From an uncultured Duncaniella sp. (lineage in GTDB: Bacteria > Bacteroidota > Bacteroidia > Bacteroidales > Muribaculaceae), in assembly GCA_910584825.1 (NCBI GenBank), contig CAJUCI010000001.1, positions 124,001 through 188,000 of the forward strand: a stretch of DNA of 64,000 bases. The letters are read 5' to 3'. Below the pieces are notes generated by a model, which worked only from the letters and a program-made list of their open reading frames with translations, did no database searches and was not told where the DNA came from. This document shows, piece by piece, positions 43,982 to 52,621 of the stretch. A program made the translations under genes and the position numbers. The first letter of the stretch is position 1. Each line of letters opens with the position of its first letter.

Positions 43982-44845
43982 ATGGCCGACACTAAAATAG
44001 CAGCAATCCTCCGCGCCGGGGCCTACTCCCCCAACCACATCGGCAACGACGCGGCCATCATCAACCTCACCTGCGAACAGTTGCGCAAGCGTGGTTGCGA
44101 GGTGAAGACCTACTCCGAAGAACAGCTCATAGCCGGGGCCGTCAAGGAGCCGATAGTCATACACATGTGCCGCGACCAGCGTTCGTTCCCCATACTTCAG
44201 GCTATGGAGGACTCCGGCAACCTGGTGATAAACTCGGGCTACGGAGTGGAGAACTGCACGCGCGAACGCCTCACCCGCATCCTCCTCGGCTCGGGCATCC
44301 CCTATCCCAAGAGTCTGATGGTCAACACCAACCAGACCGTGACCGAGCAGATGGAGCGCATAGGCATGGAGCGCGCGTGGATTAAGCGCGGCGACACATA
44401 TGCCATGCACAAGGAGGACGTGACATACGTGCGCCATCCCGAGGAGGCGCAGGAGGTGCTGCAGGAATACTTCCTGCGCGGCATCAAGCGCGCCGTCATC
44501 AACCGCCATCTTGACGGCGACCAGGTGAAATTCTACGGAGTGCGCGACACCGACTACTTCTACTGCTTCTACCCGTTTGAGAAGAAATACTCGTCGAAGG
44601 GGGATGACAAGGCCCCGAAACGTGGTGGCGAGGCGCGGTTTGACCTCGCGAAGTTCCGCGACGCCTGCACCCGTGCGGCCGACATCCTGGACATCCGCAT
44701 CTATGGCGGCGACGCCATCGTGGCCCCCGACGGCACATTCTCAATAATAGATTTCAACGACTGGCCCAGCTTCGCCCCCTGCCGCGTGGAGGCTTCGGCG
44801 GTCATAGCCCGCGCCATACTCGCCGAAATCAAGAAACACCGATAA
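43982..44845 (+). CDS. ATP-grasp-fold protein
   Basis: The 287-residue cytoplasmic protein resembles ATP-grasp ligases: VINSGYGVENCTRERLTRIL (about 82-101), SGIPYPKSLMVN, then RAWIKRGD as the ATP-binding lysine strand and IYGGDAIVAPDGTFSIIDFND near 240-260, holding the Mg-binding Asp/Asn pair. The substrate is unknown. It begins 94 bases after the nucleotidyltransferase gene and precedes gtrA by 91 bases. It could attach an amino acid or other acid to a lipid headgroup precursor, but nothing in the sequence proves this. Confidence 0.75.
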   Translation: MADTKIAAILRAGAYSPNHIGNDAAIINLTCEQLRKRGCEVKTYSEEQLIAGAVKEPIVIHMCRDQRSFPILQAMEDSGNLVINSGYGVENCTRERLTRILLGSGIPYPKSLMVNTNQTVTEQMERIGMERAWIKRGDTYAMHKEDVTYVRHPEEAQEVLQEYFLRGIKRAVINRHLDGDQVKFYGVRDTDYFYCFYPFEKKYSSKGDDKAPKRGGEARFDLAKFRDACTRAADILDIRIYGGDAIVAPDGTFSIIDFNDWPSFAPCRVEASAVIARAILAEIKKHR

Positions 44846-44936
44846 CTCCACACACTCCCGAAACACCGTTAATCACACCCATCCCGCCTGACGACGGGAC
44901 AATACTATAAACCTTAAAACTCTCCACAGGCAGACA

Positions 44937-45473
44937 ATGGCCAACAATATAACCAAAATCAAGGACCGGTTCATGAACGGAGGCGACATAGTGTCGACCT
45001 TTCTCCGCTCGTCCGTATCGTCGCAGATAGCCTCATGGATTGACATGGGCGTGGGCTTCGTCTTCTTTGCGTTTGTCCACCTCGCCCCCTGGATATCCAC
45101 CGCCATCGGCGCGGTGTGCGGTGGCATCGTCAACTGCTGCATCAACTACCGCTTCACTTTCCACGCCACCGACATCCCCGTCAAGGCTGTGGCGGTGAAA
45201 TATTCGCTCGTGTGGCTCGGCTCGCTGCTGCTCAATGTCTACGGCACGCAGCTGGCCTATGAGCTGCTCAACCAGCTGACATTTCTCGAGGACCTCGGCT
45301 TCAAGCCCAACGGCTACTATGCCGCCGCGCGTCTGAGCGTGTCGCTCATCGTGTCGATATTCTGGAACTTCCTCATGCAGAAAAACTTCGTGTACCGCCA
45401 CAATGCCATCGACCCTTACGCCATACGCTTTGTGGACCTCTTCATGCATCCGACTAAATCTTCTTCCCGCTAA
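44937..45473 (+). CDS. GtrA-family membrane protein
   Basis: The 178-residue protein has four membrane helices in the GtrA pattern: SSQIASWIDMGVGFVFFAFV, then INYRFTFHATD, the VWLGSLLLNVYGTQ helix, and ARLSVSLIVSIFWNFLMQKNFVY. GtrA proteins are thought to flip or present polyprenyl- or lipid-linked sugars. It is followed 20 bases later by a CDP-alcohol phosphotransferase gene and so belongs to the lipid headgroup operon. Confidence 0.88.
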   Translation: MANNITKIKDRFMNGGDIVSTFLRSSVSSQIASWIDMGVGFVFFAFVHLAPWISTAIGAVCGGIVNCCINYRFTFHATDIPVKAVAVKYSLVWLGSLLLNVYGTQLAYELLNQLTFLEDLGFKPNGYYAAARLSVSLIVSIFWNFLMQKNFVYRHNAIDPYAIRFVDLFMHPTKSSSR

Positions 45474-45493
45474 AAAACAACTTCACCACACCT

Positions 45494-46201
45494 ATGCCCG
45501 AATCTGATATAACAATGCAACCCAAGACATCAACATTCAAAAAGATGCGCGATGCACTCCAGCAAGGCATCTATTGTGTCATCAACCCCTTTGTAAGGCT
45601 TCTCATACGCATAGGAGTGACCCCCAACATGGTCACCACCGTAGGTCTGCTCGGCAATATCGCCGCGGCCGGCATACTCGTATATGCAGGCTACACAGGC
45701 TCGGCCGCCAACATGAACTATGACCTTGTCACATGGGCCGGAGCCATCATCATACTCTTCTCGCTCTTCGACATGCTCGACGGTCAGGTGGCACGCCTCG
45801 GCGGCATGGCTTCGACATTCGGCGCCATGTATGACTCGGTGCTCGACCGCTACTGTGAGCTCTTCACGCTCGGCGGCATCAGCTATTACCTCATCCAGAC
45901 CGGCTATGTGGGGGGTGCGCTCATCACGTTTATCGCCCTCGTAGGCTCAATCATGGTCAGCTACGTGCGCGCACGCGCCGAGGGGCTGGGACTGGAGTGC
46001 AAGATTGGATTCATGCAGCGTCCCGAGCGTGTGGTGGTGACAAGCGCAGGCGCGCTCGCCACGGGCATCGTAGGACAGTGCGTAGACCCTGCCGAGTTTG
46101 ACGCCGTAATCATCCTCATCCTGAGCATGGCGGTAATAGCCGTGTTTGCCAACATCACCGCCTTTGCCCGCGTCAACCACGCCCGCAGCCAACTGAAATA
46201 A
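45494..46201 (+). CDS. CDP-alcohol phosphotransferase (first of two)
   Basis: The 235-residue membrane protein carries the full family signature DGQVARLGGMASTFGAMYD with the following SVLDR (about residues 95-118), that is DG-x2-AR-x8-G-x3-D-x3-D, the catalytic metal site. About six helices are predicted. The family swaps CMP for an alcohol, as in phosphatidylinositol-phosphate, phosphatidylglycerol-phosphate or phosphatidylserine synthesis. In this operon a role in making an inositol or related phospholipid is plausible. The next gene starts six bases after its stop. Confidence 0.9.
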   Translation: MPESDITMQPKTSTFKKMRDALQQGIYCVINPFVRLLIRIGVTPNMVTTVGLLGNIAAAGILVYAGYTGSAANMNYDLVTWAGAIIILFSLFDMLDGQVARLGGMASTFGAMYDSVLDRYCELFTLGGISYYLIQTGYVGGALITFIALVGSIMVSYVRARAEGLGLECKIGFMQRPERVVVTSAGALATGIVGQCVDPAEFDAVIILILSMAVIAVFANITAFARVNHARSQLK

Positions 46202-46207
46202 TACGTA

Positions 46208-47161
46208 ATGCGACTCACACTGCCCTCTAAGCGCGAAACAGCCATAATCGTCATCAGCCTCGTGGTGTGGCTGGCCGTGACGGCCACGTTTGTAGGCTTT
46301 CGCCCCGAGCACCTGTATATAGCCATATTCCTGGCGGCCATGCTGCTGGTCACGGGCACTACCCGCCGACTGGTGGTGGCTCTGCTGCCGTTCATTGTGT
46401 TCGGCATCTCGTATGACTGGATGAACATACTGCCCAACTATGAGGTCAATCCCGTAGACATCTTCGGGCTGTACTCAGCCGAGTCGTCGCTCTTCGGCAT
46501 CACACTGCCCGCTGCCTCGAACAATGTGGCCGGGGTCATCGTGACCCCAAACGAGTGGTGGGCCATGCATGCGTCGCCGGTGCTCGACTTCCTGGCCGGA
46601 TGCTTCTACCTGTGCTGGGTGCCTGTGCCGATACTCTTCGGCCTGTGGCTCTACTTCGACAGGCAGTATGAGGTGTATCTTCACTTCTCGCTCGTCTTTC
46701 TCTTCGTCAATCTGATAGGTTTCGGGCTGTACTATGTGCATCCGGCCGCCCCGCCGTGGTATGTGGCCATGCACGGATTTGACTTCATCCCCGGCACGCA
46801 CGGCGAGACAGCCGGACTCGGACGCTGGGACGAGATGATGGGGGTGGCCATATTTGACGGCCTCTACTCGCGCAACTCCAATGTGTTTGCCGCCCTCCCT
46901 TCGCTCCACGCGGCCTACATGCTCATAGCCTTCATCTACTCGCTCAGGGCCAGGTGCGGAGTGTGGCTGAGGGTGCTGTTTGCCGTGATATGCCTCGGCA
47001 TATGGTTCACAGCCGTCTACACATCGCACCACTACATCATCGACGTGCTGGCCGGAATCGCCACCACGCTCGTGGGATGGATTATATTCGAACAGGTGCT
47101 CATGCGTCTGCATCCGTTCCAGCGGTTTATCAACGCCTATAAAAACTATATCGGCCGGTGA
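46208..47161 (+). CDS. PAP2-superfamily membrane enzyme, AUR1/inositolphosphotransferase-like
   Basis: The 317-residue protein has six or more helices and PAP2 motifs: ALPSLHAAYML near residue 230 and TSHHYIIDVLAGI near 272, with catalytic His in each. The NILPNYEVNPVDIF segment upstream resembles the fungal AUR1 and bacterial inositolphosphotransferase subgroup, which move a phosphoinositol headgroup onto ceramide. This subgroup call is inferred from motif layout and context. It overlaps the next gene by GTGA. Confidence 0.85.
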   Translation: MRLTLPSKRETAIIVISLVVWLAVTATFVGFRPEHLYIAIFLAAMLLVTGTTRRLVVALLPFIVFGISYDWMNILPNYEVNPVDIFGLYSAESSLFGITLPAASNNVAGVIVTPNEWWAMHASPVLDFLAGCFYLCWVPVPILFGLWLYFDRQYEVYLHFSLVFLFVNLIGFGLYYVHPAAPPWYVAMHGFDFIPGTHGETAGLGRWDEMMGVAIFDGLYSRNSNVFAALPSLHAAYMLIAFIYSLRARCGVWLRVLFAVICLGIWFTAVYTSHHYIIDVLAGIATTLVGWIIFEQVLMRLHPFQRFINAYKNYIGR

Positions 47162-48093
47162 GCAGCTGGAGTGAGGAATACCACAAGTCGCTCAAGTCGA
47201 TGGACACCGAGGAGCACATCGACCTTGCCTTCTACCGCCCCATAGGCTTCATGTGGGCGCGCCTGGCCGCACGCCTCGGCGTCACCCCCAACGCCATAAC
47301 GATAGCCTCGATATTTCTCGGCGTGGGGGCAGGGGTGTTGTTCTACTATCCCGAACTGTGGATTAACGTCGTGGGTATGCTGTTGTTGGTGTGGGCCAAC
47401 TCGTTTGACAGTGCCGACGGCCAGCTGGCGCGCATGACGCATCAGTATTCGCGCCTGGGGCGCATACTTGACGGTCTGAGCGGCGACTTCTGGTTTGCGG
47501 CCATATACATCGCCATCGTGCTGCGCGAGAATCAGGCAATACCATATTTCGCTGAGCATCCCTGGGTGATGTGGGGCATAGCCGTACTTGCCGGACTGTT
47601 CCACTCCAAACAGGCCTCGATGGCCGACTATTACCGACAGTTTCACCTCTATTTCCTCAAGGGCGAGGAGGGGAGCGAGCTTGACAATGCCGACGACCTG
47701 CGCCGTCAGCTCGACGAGTCGGGGGTGACGTGGCGTGGCAACTTCTGGCGCAGGCTCACAATGGTGACTTATCTCAGCTACACCCGCCGCCAGGAGGCAT
47801 CATCGCCCGCCATGCAGGCACTGCGCCGCGAGCTGCGCCGCAAGTATCCCGACGGACGTGTGCCCGAGGAGTTCCGGGCTGAGTTTCGCCGCCTGTCACT
47901 GCCGCTGATGAAGTACACCAACATACTCACCTTCAACTGGCGCACCATCGGCCTCTTCATCACCCTCTTCGTCGGACAGCCGTGGCTCTACTTCATCTAC
48001 GAGCTTACCATTCTCAACGGCCTCCTCGCCTACATGGTGATGCGCCACGAACGCCTATGCCGCACCCTCACCGCCCGTCTGAAACAATCATGA
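47158..48093 (+). CDS. CDP-alcohol phosphotransferase (second of two)
   Basis: The 311-residue membrane protein has the signature DGQLARMTHQYSRLGRILDG with the closing SGD (about residues 85-108), again DG-x2-AR-x8-G-x3-D-x3-D. It is longer than the first copy because of a soluble insert of about 90 residues (150-240), rich in charged residues, before the last helices. The GTG start overlaps the previous stop. Two different CDP-alcohol enzymes in one operon suggest two condensation steps or a CDP-polyol as substrate. Confidence 0.88.
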   Translation: MSSWSEEYHKSLKSMDTEEHIDLAFYRPIGFMWARLAARLGVTPNAITIASIFLGVGAGVLFYYPELWINVVGMLLLVWANSFDSADGQLARMTHQYSRLGRILDGLSGDFWFAAIYIAIVLRENQAIPYFAEHPWVMWGIAVLAGLFHSKQASMADYYRQFHLYFLKGEEGSELDNADDLRRQLDESGVTWRGNFWRRLTMVTYLSYTRRQEASSPAMQALRRELRRKYPDGRVPEEFRAEFRRLSLPLMKYTNILTFNWRTIGLFITLFVGQPWLYFIYELTILNGLLAYMVMRHERLCRTLTARLKQS

Positions 48094-48785
48094 CTGTCAG
48101 TGGTATAATATTTGACTACGGGGGGACGCTCGACAGCCGGGGCGACCACTGGAGCGAGGTGATATGGCGCGCATATGTGGCCGAGCAGTCGGGTGTGGAG
48201 CGCGAACGGTTTCGCGAGGCTTACGTCTATGCCGAAAGAGCCCTCGAAGGGTCGGGCATCATACTCCCCGGCGACAATTTCCTTGAACTTATGCGCAAGA
48301 AAATCGCGTTGCAGACCGCCCGGCTCGGCATCGACTCACCGACACTGACCGAGGCCGTGGCGCAGAGATGCTATGAGAGCGCACGCGAGTGCGTAGGCGA
48401 GTCGGCGGTGACACTCCGCGGGCTTTCGCGCCGCTATCCTCTTGCCGTCGTGTCAAACTTTTACGGCAATATCCGCGCTGTGCTCGACGATTTCGGCATA
48501 TTGCCGCTGTTCAAGGCGGTGATTGACAGCACCGAGGCAGGGATACGCAAGCCTGACCCCGCCATATTCAGGCTCGGGGCAGACGCCCTCGGGCTGGAGC
48601 CGCAGGATGTGCTCGTAGTGGGCGACAGCATAGGCAAAGACATTCTCCCCGCCCGCTCGCTCGGATGCCGCACCGCCCTGCTGCCCGGGACGCCCTGGGA
48701 CCCCTCTCGCGAGCAACCCACGGTGCCATCCGACACCGTCACGCTGTCGGCCCTGTCAGACCTCAACGAGCTGTTGCTTCAGTAA
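48090..48785 (+). CDS. HAD-superfamily hydrolase
   Basis: The 231-residue protein begins at the ATG overlapping the previous stop (ATGA); an upstream in-frame ATG is rejected because it lies inside the previous gene. HAD motif I is FDYGGTLD with nucleophile Asp9 and Gly instead of the usual second Asp. Motif II is VVSNFYGN, motif III includes GIRKPDPAIF, and motif IV VVGDSIGKDI. As the last gene of the operon it may dephosphorylate a lipid-headgroup precursor. Length and cap region fit the haloacid dehalogenase/phosphatase subgroup. Confidence 0.88.
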   Translation: MTVSGIIFDYGGTLDSRGDHWSEVIWRAYVAEQSGVERERFREAYVYAERALEGSGIILPGDNFLELMRKKIALQTARLGIDSPTLTEAVAQRCYESARECVGESAVTLRGLSRRYPLAVVSNFYGNIRAVLDDFGILPLFKAVIDSTEAGIRKPDPAIFRLGADALGLEPQDVLVVGDSIGKDILPARSLGCRTALLPGTPWDPSREQPTVPSDTVTLSALSDLNELLLQ

Positions 48786-48810
48786 AACAGTACGATAATT
48801 AAGCATTTAC

Positions 48811-48848
48811 AACGCTCCCTGCACGAACAAATCAGTGCAGGGGGCGTT
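48811..48848 (+). terminator. Terminator of the lipid headgroup operon
   Basis: A 14-base stem (48811-48824 with 48835-48848, one G-U pair) and 10-base loop, core CCCTGCAC/GTGCAGGG, are followed by an AT-rich stretch. It lies 26 bases after the HAD gene stop. Confidence 0.75.
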
Positions 48849-48968
48849 AAATTTATACATGCACGGATATTTTACAAACCTAAATTAAACACCCGCGCAG
48901 CCGTAAGCACGTAAGAAACAAGAAAGTTCCAACATATTTATTAACCCCCATTAATCCGTCATTGTCTT

Positions 48969-50669
48969 ATGTCATGGCTATTAGAGACCTTCCGGACCTA
49001 TCCCTCCATCCCGATATTCCTCACTATCGGCCTTGGCTTCTGGATTGGTAAATTCAAGTTCAAGTCATTCTCGCTCGGCACGGTCACCTCGGTGCTACTC
49101 GTCGGTGTGCTCGTGGGGCAGATGAACATTCCCATCGGTGCCCCTCTGAAGGCACTCTTCTTCCTCATCTTCCTGTTTGCCATCGGCTACAAGTGCGGCC
49201 CGCAGTTTGTGGCTGCCCTGCATGGCCAAGGTATAAAACAGGTGATATTCGCATGCGTGGTGTGTGTGCTGTGTCTCGTGGTGACATGGGCGTGCGCCAA
49301 GATTATGAACTATAACGCCGCCATAGCCACCGGCCTATTCTCGGGCGCGCAGACCATTTCGGCGGTCATAGGCGTGGGCACCGACACGATAGGTACGCTG
49401 CACATACCCGACGACCAAAAGAAGGCCTGGATTGACCTGATACCTGTGTGCTACGCCGTGACATACGTGTTCGGTACCATCGGTTCGGCCTGGATTCTCG
49501 GCAACCTCGGCCCGGCCATGCTCGGCGGCCTCAAGAAGGTGCGCCAGCAGACCAAGGAGCTTGAGCAGCAGCTCAACCACTCCACGCTCTCGTCTGACCC
49601 CGCATACATCAACGGCAACCGCCCCATATCGTTCCGCGCATATAAGGTGGAGGCCGACCACTTCTCGACCCCTCAGACCGTAAGCCAGATTGAGGAGCAT
49701 TTCCAGAGCCTGGGCCACAGGCTGTTTGTCGAGCGCATCCGCTCAGGCAAGGACATCATTGCCCCCACTCCCGACTATCAGATTAAGCTCGGCGACGAGA
49801 TTGTGCTCTCGGGCCGTCATGAATACATCATCGAGGATGAGAGCTGGATTGGCAAGGAGATTGACGACCCCGCACTCATGACATTCAACGTAGAGCAGAC
49901 CAAGGTCATGGTGACCAAGAAGACTGCCGGACTTACCGTTGACCAGCTCAGAGGAAAGCCCTACATGTATGGCGTAATGATTAAGAGCATCACCCGTCAG
50001 GGCGGTGTGCCCATCCCCGTGCTCGCGCAGACTCAGCTCATGCAGGGCGATATGCTCACCATCATGGGTCTGCCTCAGGAGGTGTCGGCAGCAGCTCCCG
50101 CCATAGGTTCAGAGGAACGCCCCACCACCCAGACCGATATGGTGTTCGTGTCACTTGCCATCGTCATCGGCGGCATCATCGGCGCGCTCACCCTCAACCT
50201 CGGCGAAGTGCCTGTGAGTCTCTCCACCTCGGGCGGCGCACTCCTGGCCGGACTCTTCTTCGGCTGGCTCCGCACCAAGCGTCCGTCGGTGGGCATAATC
50301 CCCGACTCGTCACTGTGGCTCATGAACAACCTCGGCCTCAATATGTTTATCGCGGTCATCGGCATACAGTCAGGCCCGACATTCATCTCAGGCATCAAGG
50401 AGGTGGGCGTAATGCTCTTCGTCATGGGTATCATCTCTACTTCGCTGCCGCTGCTGATAGCGATGTTCCTCGGCGCGAAGGTCTTTAAATTTCACCCGGC
50501 CATCAACCTCGGATGCTGTGCCGGCGGACGTACCACCACCGCCTCGCTCGGTGCCGTCACCGCCGCACTCGACAGCTCGATTCCCGCTATGGGCTACACC
50601 GTATGCTATGCAATCGGTAATACACTGCTAATCCTGATGGGTGTCGCGATGGTGCTGCTGTTTATCTGA
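48969..50669 (+). CDS. aspT: AspT-type aspartate:alanine exchanger (YidE/YbjL duplication family)
   Basis: The 566-residue inner-membrane protein has two blocks of membrane helices (residues 8-190 and 380-566), each with the family repeat (GLFSGAQTISAVIGVG, GCCAGGRTTTASLGAVTAAL). Between them are two RCK-C/TrkA-C-like domains (about 215-380). AspT imports L-aspartate and exports L-alanine. The gene for aspartate 4-decarboxylase follows directly, which supports the assignment. The exchange plus decarboxylation consumes a cytoplasmic proton and makes proton motive force. Confidence 0.92.
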   Translation: MSWLLETFRTYPSIPIFLTIGLGFWIGKFKFKSFSLGTVTSVLLVGVLVGQMNIPIGAPLKALFFLIFLFAIGYKCGPQFVAALHGQGIKQVIFACVVCVLCLVVTWACAKIMNYNAAIATGLFSGAQTISAVIGVGTDTIGTLHIPDDQKKAWIDLIPVCYAVTYVFGTIGSAWILGNLGPAMLGGLKKVRQQTKELEQQLNHSTLSSDPAYINGNRPISFRAYKVEADHFSTPQTVSQIEEHFQSLGHRLFVERIRSGKDIIAPTPDYQIKLGDEIVLSGRHEYIIEDESWIGKEIDDPALMTFNVEQTKVMVTKKTAGLTVDQLRGKPYMYGVMIKSITRQGGVPIPVLAQTQLMQGDMLTIMGLPQEVSAAAPAIGSEERPTTQTDMVFVSLAIVIGGIIGALTLNLGEVPVSLSTSGGALLAGLFFGWLRTKRPSVGIIPDSSLWLMNNLGLNMFIAVIGIQSGPTFISGIKEVGVMLFVMGIISTSLPLLIAMFLGAKVFKFHPAINLGCCAGGRTTTASLGAVTAALDSSIPAMGYTVCYAIGNTLLILMGVAMVLLFI

Positions 50670-50727
50670 CCGCGCCACAATCCTAATAAAGACTCAATTT
50701 TTATATCATACTTAAATAATCTTTCCT

Positions 50728-52365
50728 ATGTCACAGACCACCAACCCCGAAGACCGCAATTATGAGCGCAAACTCGAGGAAATGAGCCCCTTTGAAATCA
50801 AGGGCACACTCATAAGTCTTGCCGAAAAGGACGCCCAACGCTCCACGGCCACATTTCTGAACGCCGGACGTGGCAACCCCAACTGGCTGCTGTCGTTCCC
50901 GCGCAGCGCATTCTTCCTGCTCGGACAGTTTGCCGTGAGCGAGTCGGAACGCCGCATGTATGACGCCCCCTCGGGCATAGCATCGTCACCCACCGAGGGC
51001 GGTGTGGCCGAACGTTTCCGCGCCTTCCTCGACGCACACAAGGATGACCCCGGCGCACACGTGCTCTGCCACTATTACACCTACATGACCACCGAGCATA
51101 AGGCTGACCCCGACGACCTCGTGTTCGAGCTTGTCGACGGCATCCTCGGCGACCATTACCCGACCCCTCCGCGTATCCTCAAGTACACCGAGATTATGAC
51201 CCGCGACTATCTGCGCTGGGCTATGGGCGGCGGCGACGACATGACCACCTATGACCTCTTTGCCACCGAAGGCTCGACGGCCGGCATGTGCTACGTGTTC
51301 AACACCCTCCAGGCCAACTACCTGATGGGCAAGGGTGACAAGATGGCCCTATTCACCCCCTGCTTCACCCCCTATATCGAGATACCGCAACTCGCAGAGT
51401 TCGGCTTCGAGATTGTCAACGTGAGTGCCAACAAGGTGGAGAAGGACGGCTATCATGACTGGCAGTTCCCCAAGGAGGAGATTGACAAGCTCCGTGACCC
51501 GTCGGTCAAGGCCGTGTGCATCACCAACCCCTCCAACCCGCCGAGCGTATGCCTCTCGCCCGAGGTGCTTGACCAGCTTGTTGATGTGGTCAAGAACGAC
51601 AACCCCAACCTGATGATTATCACCGACGACGTGTACGGCACATTCATCAAGGGGTTCCGCTCGCTGATGTATGTACTCCCCTACAACACCATCTGCCTCT
51701 ACTCATTCTCCAAGTACTTCGGAGCCACCGGCTGGCGTGTCGCAGCCATGGCACTGCGCAGCGACAAGAACGTCTTTGACGACCGTCTCGCCGCCCTGCC
51801 GCAGGACAAGAAGGACCTCCTCAACAAGCGTTACGAATCGCTCGTGCTCGACCCGTCGAAGATTAAGTTCATCGACCGTCTCGTGGCCGACTCGCGCCTC
51901 GTGGGCCTCAACCACACGGCCGGACTGTCATGTCCGCAGCAGGTGCAGATGGCACTCTTCTCAGCCTTCGCCTACCTGCATCACGACGAGCTGCAGCCCA
52001 AGCTCATAGCGATGATTCACGAGCGTCTCAACGACCTTTGGAGCACCACTGGCTTCACCCTGCTGCCCGACCCCAACCGCGCCGGATATTACAGCGAGAT
52101 TGACCTCATGGTGTGGGCCAAGAAGTTCTACGGCCAGGAGTTTGCCGACTTCCTCAACACCAACTACGAGCCGCTCGACTTCGTAATCCGTCTTGCCGAC
52201 GAGACCGCCGTAGTGCTCCTCAACGGTGACGGCTTCGACGGCCCGAAATGGTCAGTGCGCGCCTCGCTCGCCAACCTCGACAAGGACGCCTACCTCAAAA
52301 TCGGCACCGCCATCCGCAAAATCCTCGACCAATACCACGCCGAATACCTCAAAAGCAAGAAGTAG
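50728..52365 (+). CDS. aspD: Aspartate 4-decarboxylase (PLP)
   Basis: The 545-residue protein is a fold-type I PLP enzyme of the AspD group, longer than ordinary aminotransferases. The PLP lysine is in SFSKYFGATGWR (about residue 328), NPSNPPSV is the cofactor-binding Asn loop, and the N-terminal FLNAGRGNPNW matches the AspD subgroup. It converts L-aspartate to L-alanine and CO2. It lies 58 bases after aspT, with no terminator between. A good terminator follows its stop. Confidence 0.95.
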   Translation: MSQTTNPEDRNYERKLEEMSPFEIKGTLISLAEKDAQRSTATFLNAGRGNPNWLLSFPRSAFFLLGQFAVSESERRMYDAPSGIASSPTEGGVAERFRAFLDAHKDDPGAHVLCHYYTYMTTEHKADPDDLVFELVDGILGDHYPTPPRILKYTEIMTRDYLRWAMGGGDDMTTYDLFATEGSTAGMCYVFNTLQANYLMGKGDKMALFTPCFTPYIEIPQLAEFGFEIVNVSANKVEKDGYHDWQFPKEEIDKLRDPSVKAVCITNPSNPPSVCLSPEVLDQLVDVVKNDNPNLMIITDDVYGTFIKGFRSLMYVLPYNTICLYSFSKYFGATGWRVAAMALRSDKNVFDDRLAALPQDKKDLLNKRYESLVLDPSKIKFIDRLVADSRLVGLNHTAGLSCPQQVQMALFSAFAYLHHDELQPKLIAMIHERLNDLWSTTGFTLLPDPNRAGYYSEIDLMVWAKKFYGQEFADFLNTNYEPLDFVIRLADETAVVLLNGDGFDGPKWSVRASLANLDKDAYLKIGTAIRKILDQYHAEYLKSKK

Positions 52366-52392
52366 ACGGTAGGGAAAGAAATCGTCAAACTC

Positions 52393-52440
52393 ACCTCCTC
52401 AACCTCATAGCATATATGACGGTTGAGGAGGTTCTTATTT
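52393..52440 (+). terminator. Terminator after aspD
   Basis: A perfect 12-base stem (ACCTCCTCAACC, 52393-52404, with 52421-52432) and 16-base loop, followed by TCTTATTTT. Confidence 0.88.
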
Positions 52441-52470
52441 TGCATGAACAAAGTTAAATTACTACTTTTG
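52439..52470 (+). promoter_or_regulatory. Promoter of the AT-rich membrane-protein gene
   Basis: TTTG (52439-52442), 20 bases, TACTTTTG (52463-52470). Its -33 box overlaps the end of the aspD terminator. The leader to 52622 is about 145 bases, AT-rich, with nothing else recognised. Confidence 0.7.
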
Positions 52471-52621
52471 CAGATAGACTAAAAATTTGACAATAACAAC
52501 CTAATTATCGATTGTCACATAATCCAATGTCTCATGCAAACTTAATATATGCTACGATAATTAGACATTTTAATTTCCTAAACTTGCTTTTATTTAGTAA
52601 TTTCATTAATTTTTAATATTG

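Noticed and set aside
47982..48089. Upstream in-frame start for the HAD protein
   Set aside because: It lies inside the preceding phosphotransferase gene and adds 36 low-complexity residues before the normal HAD motif I. The ATGA overlap at 48090 is the better start.
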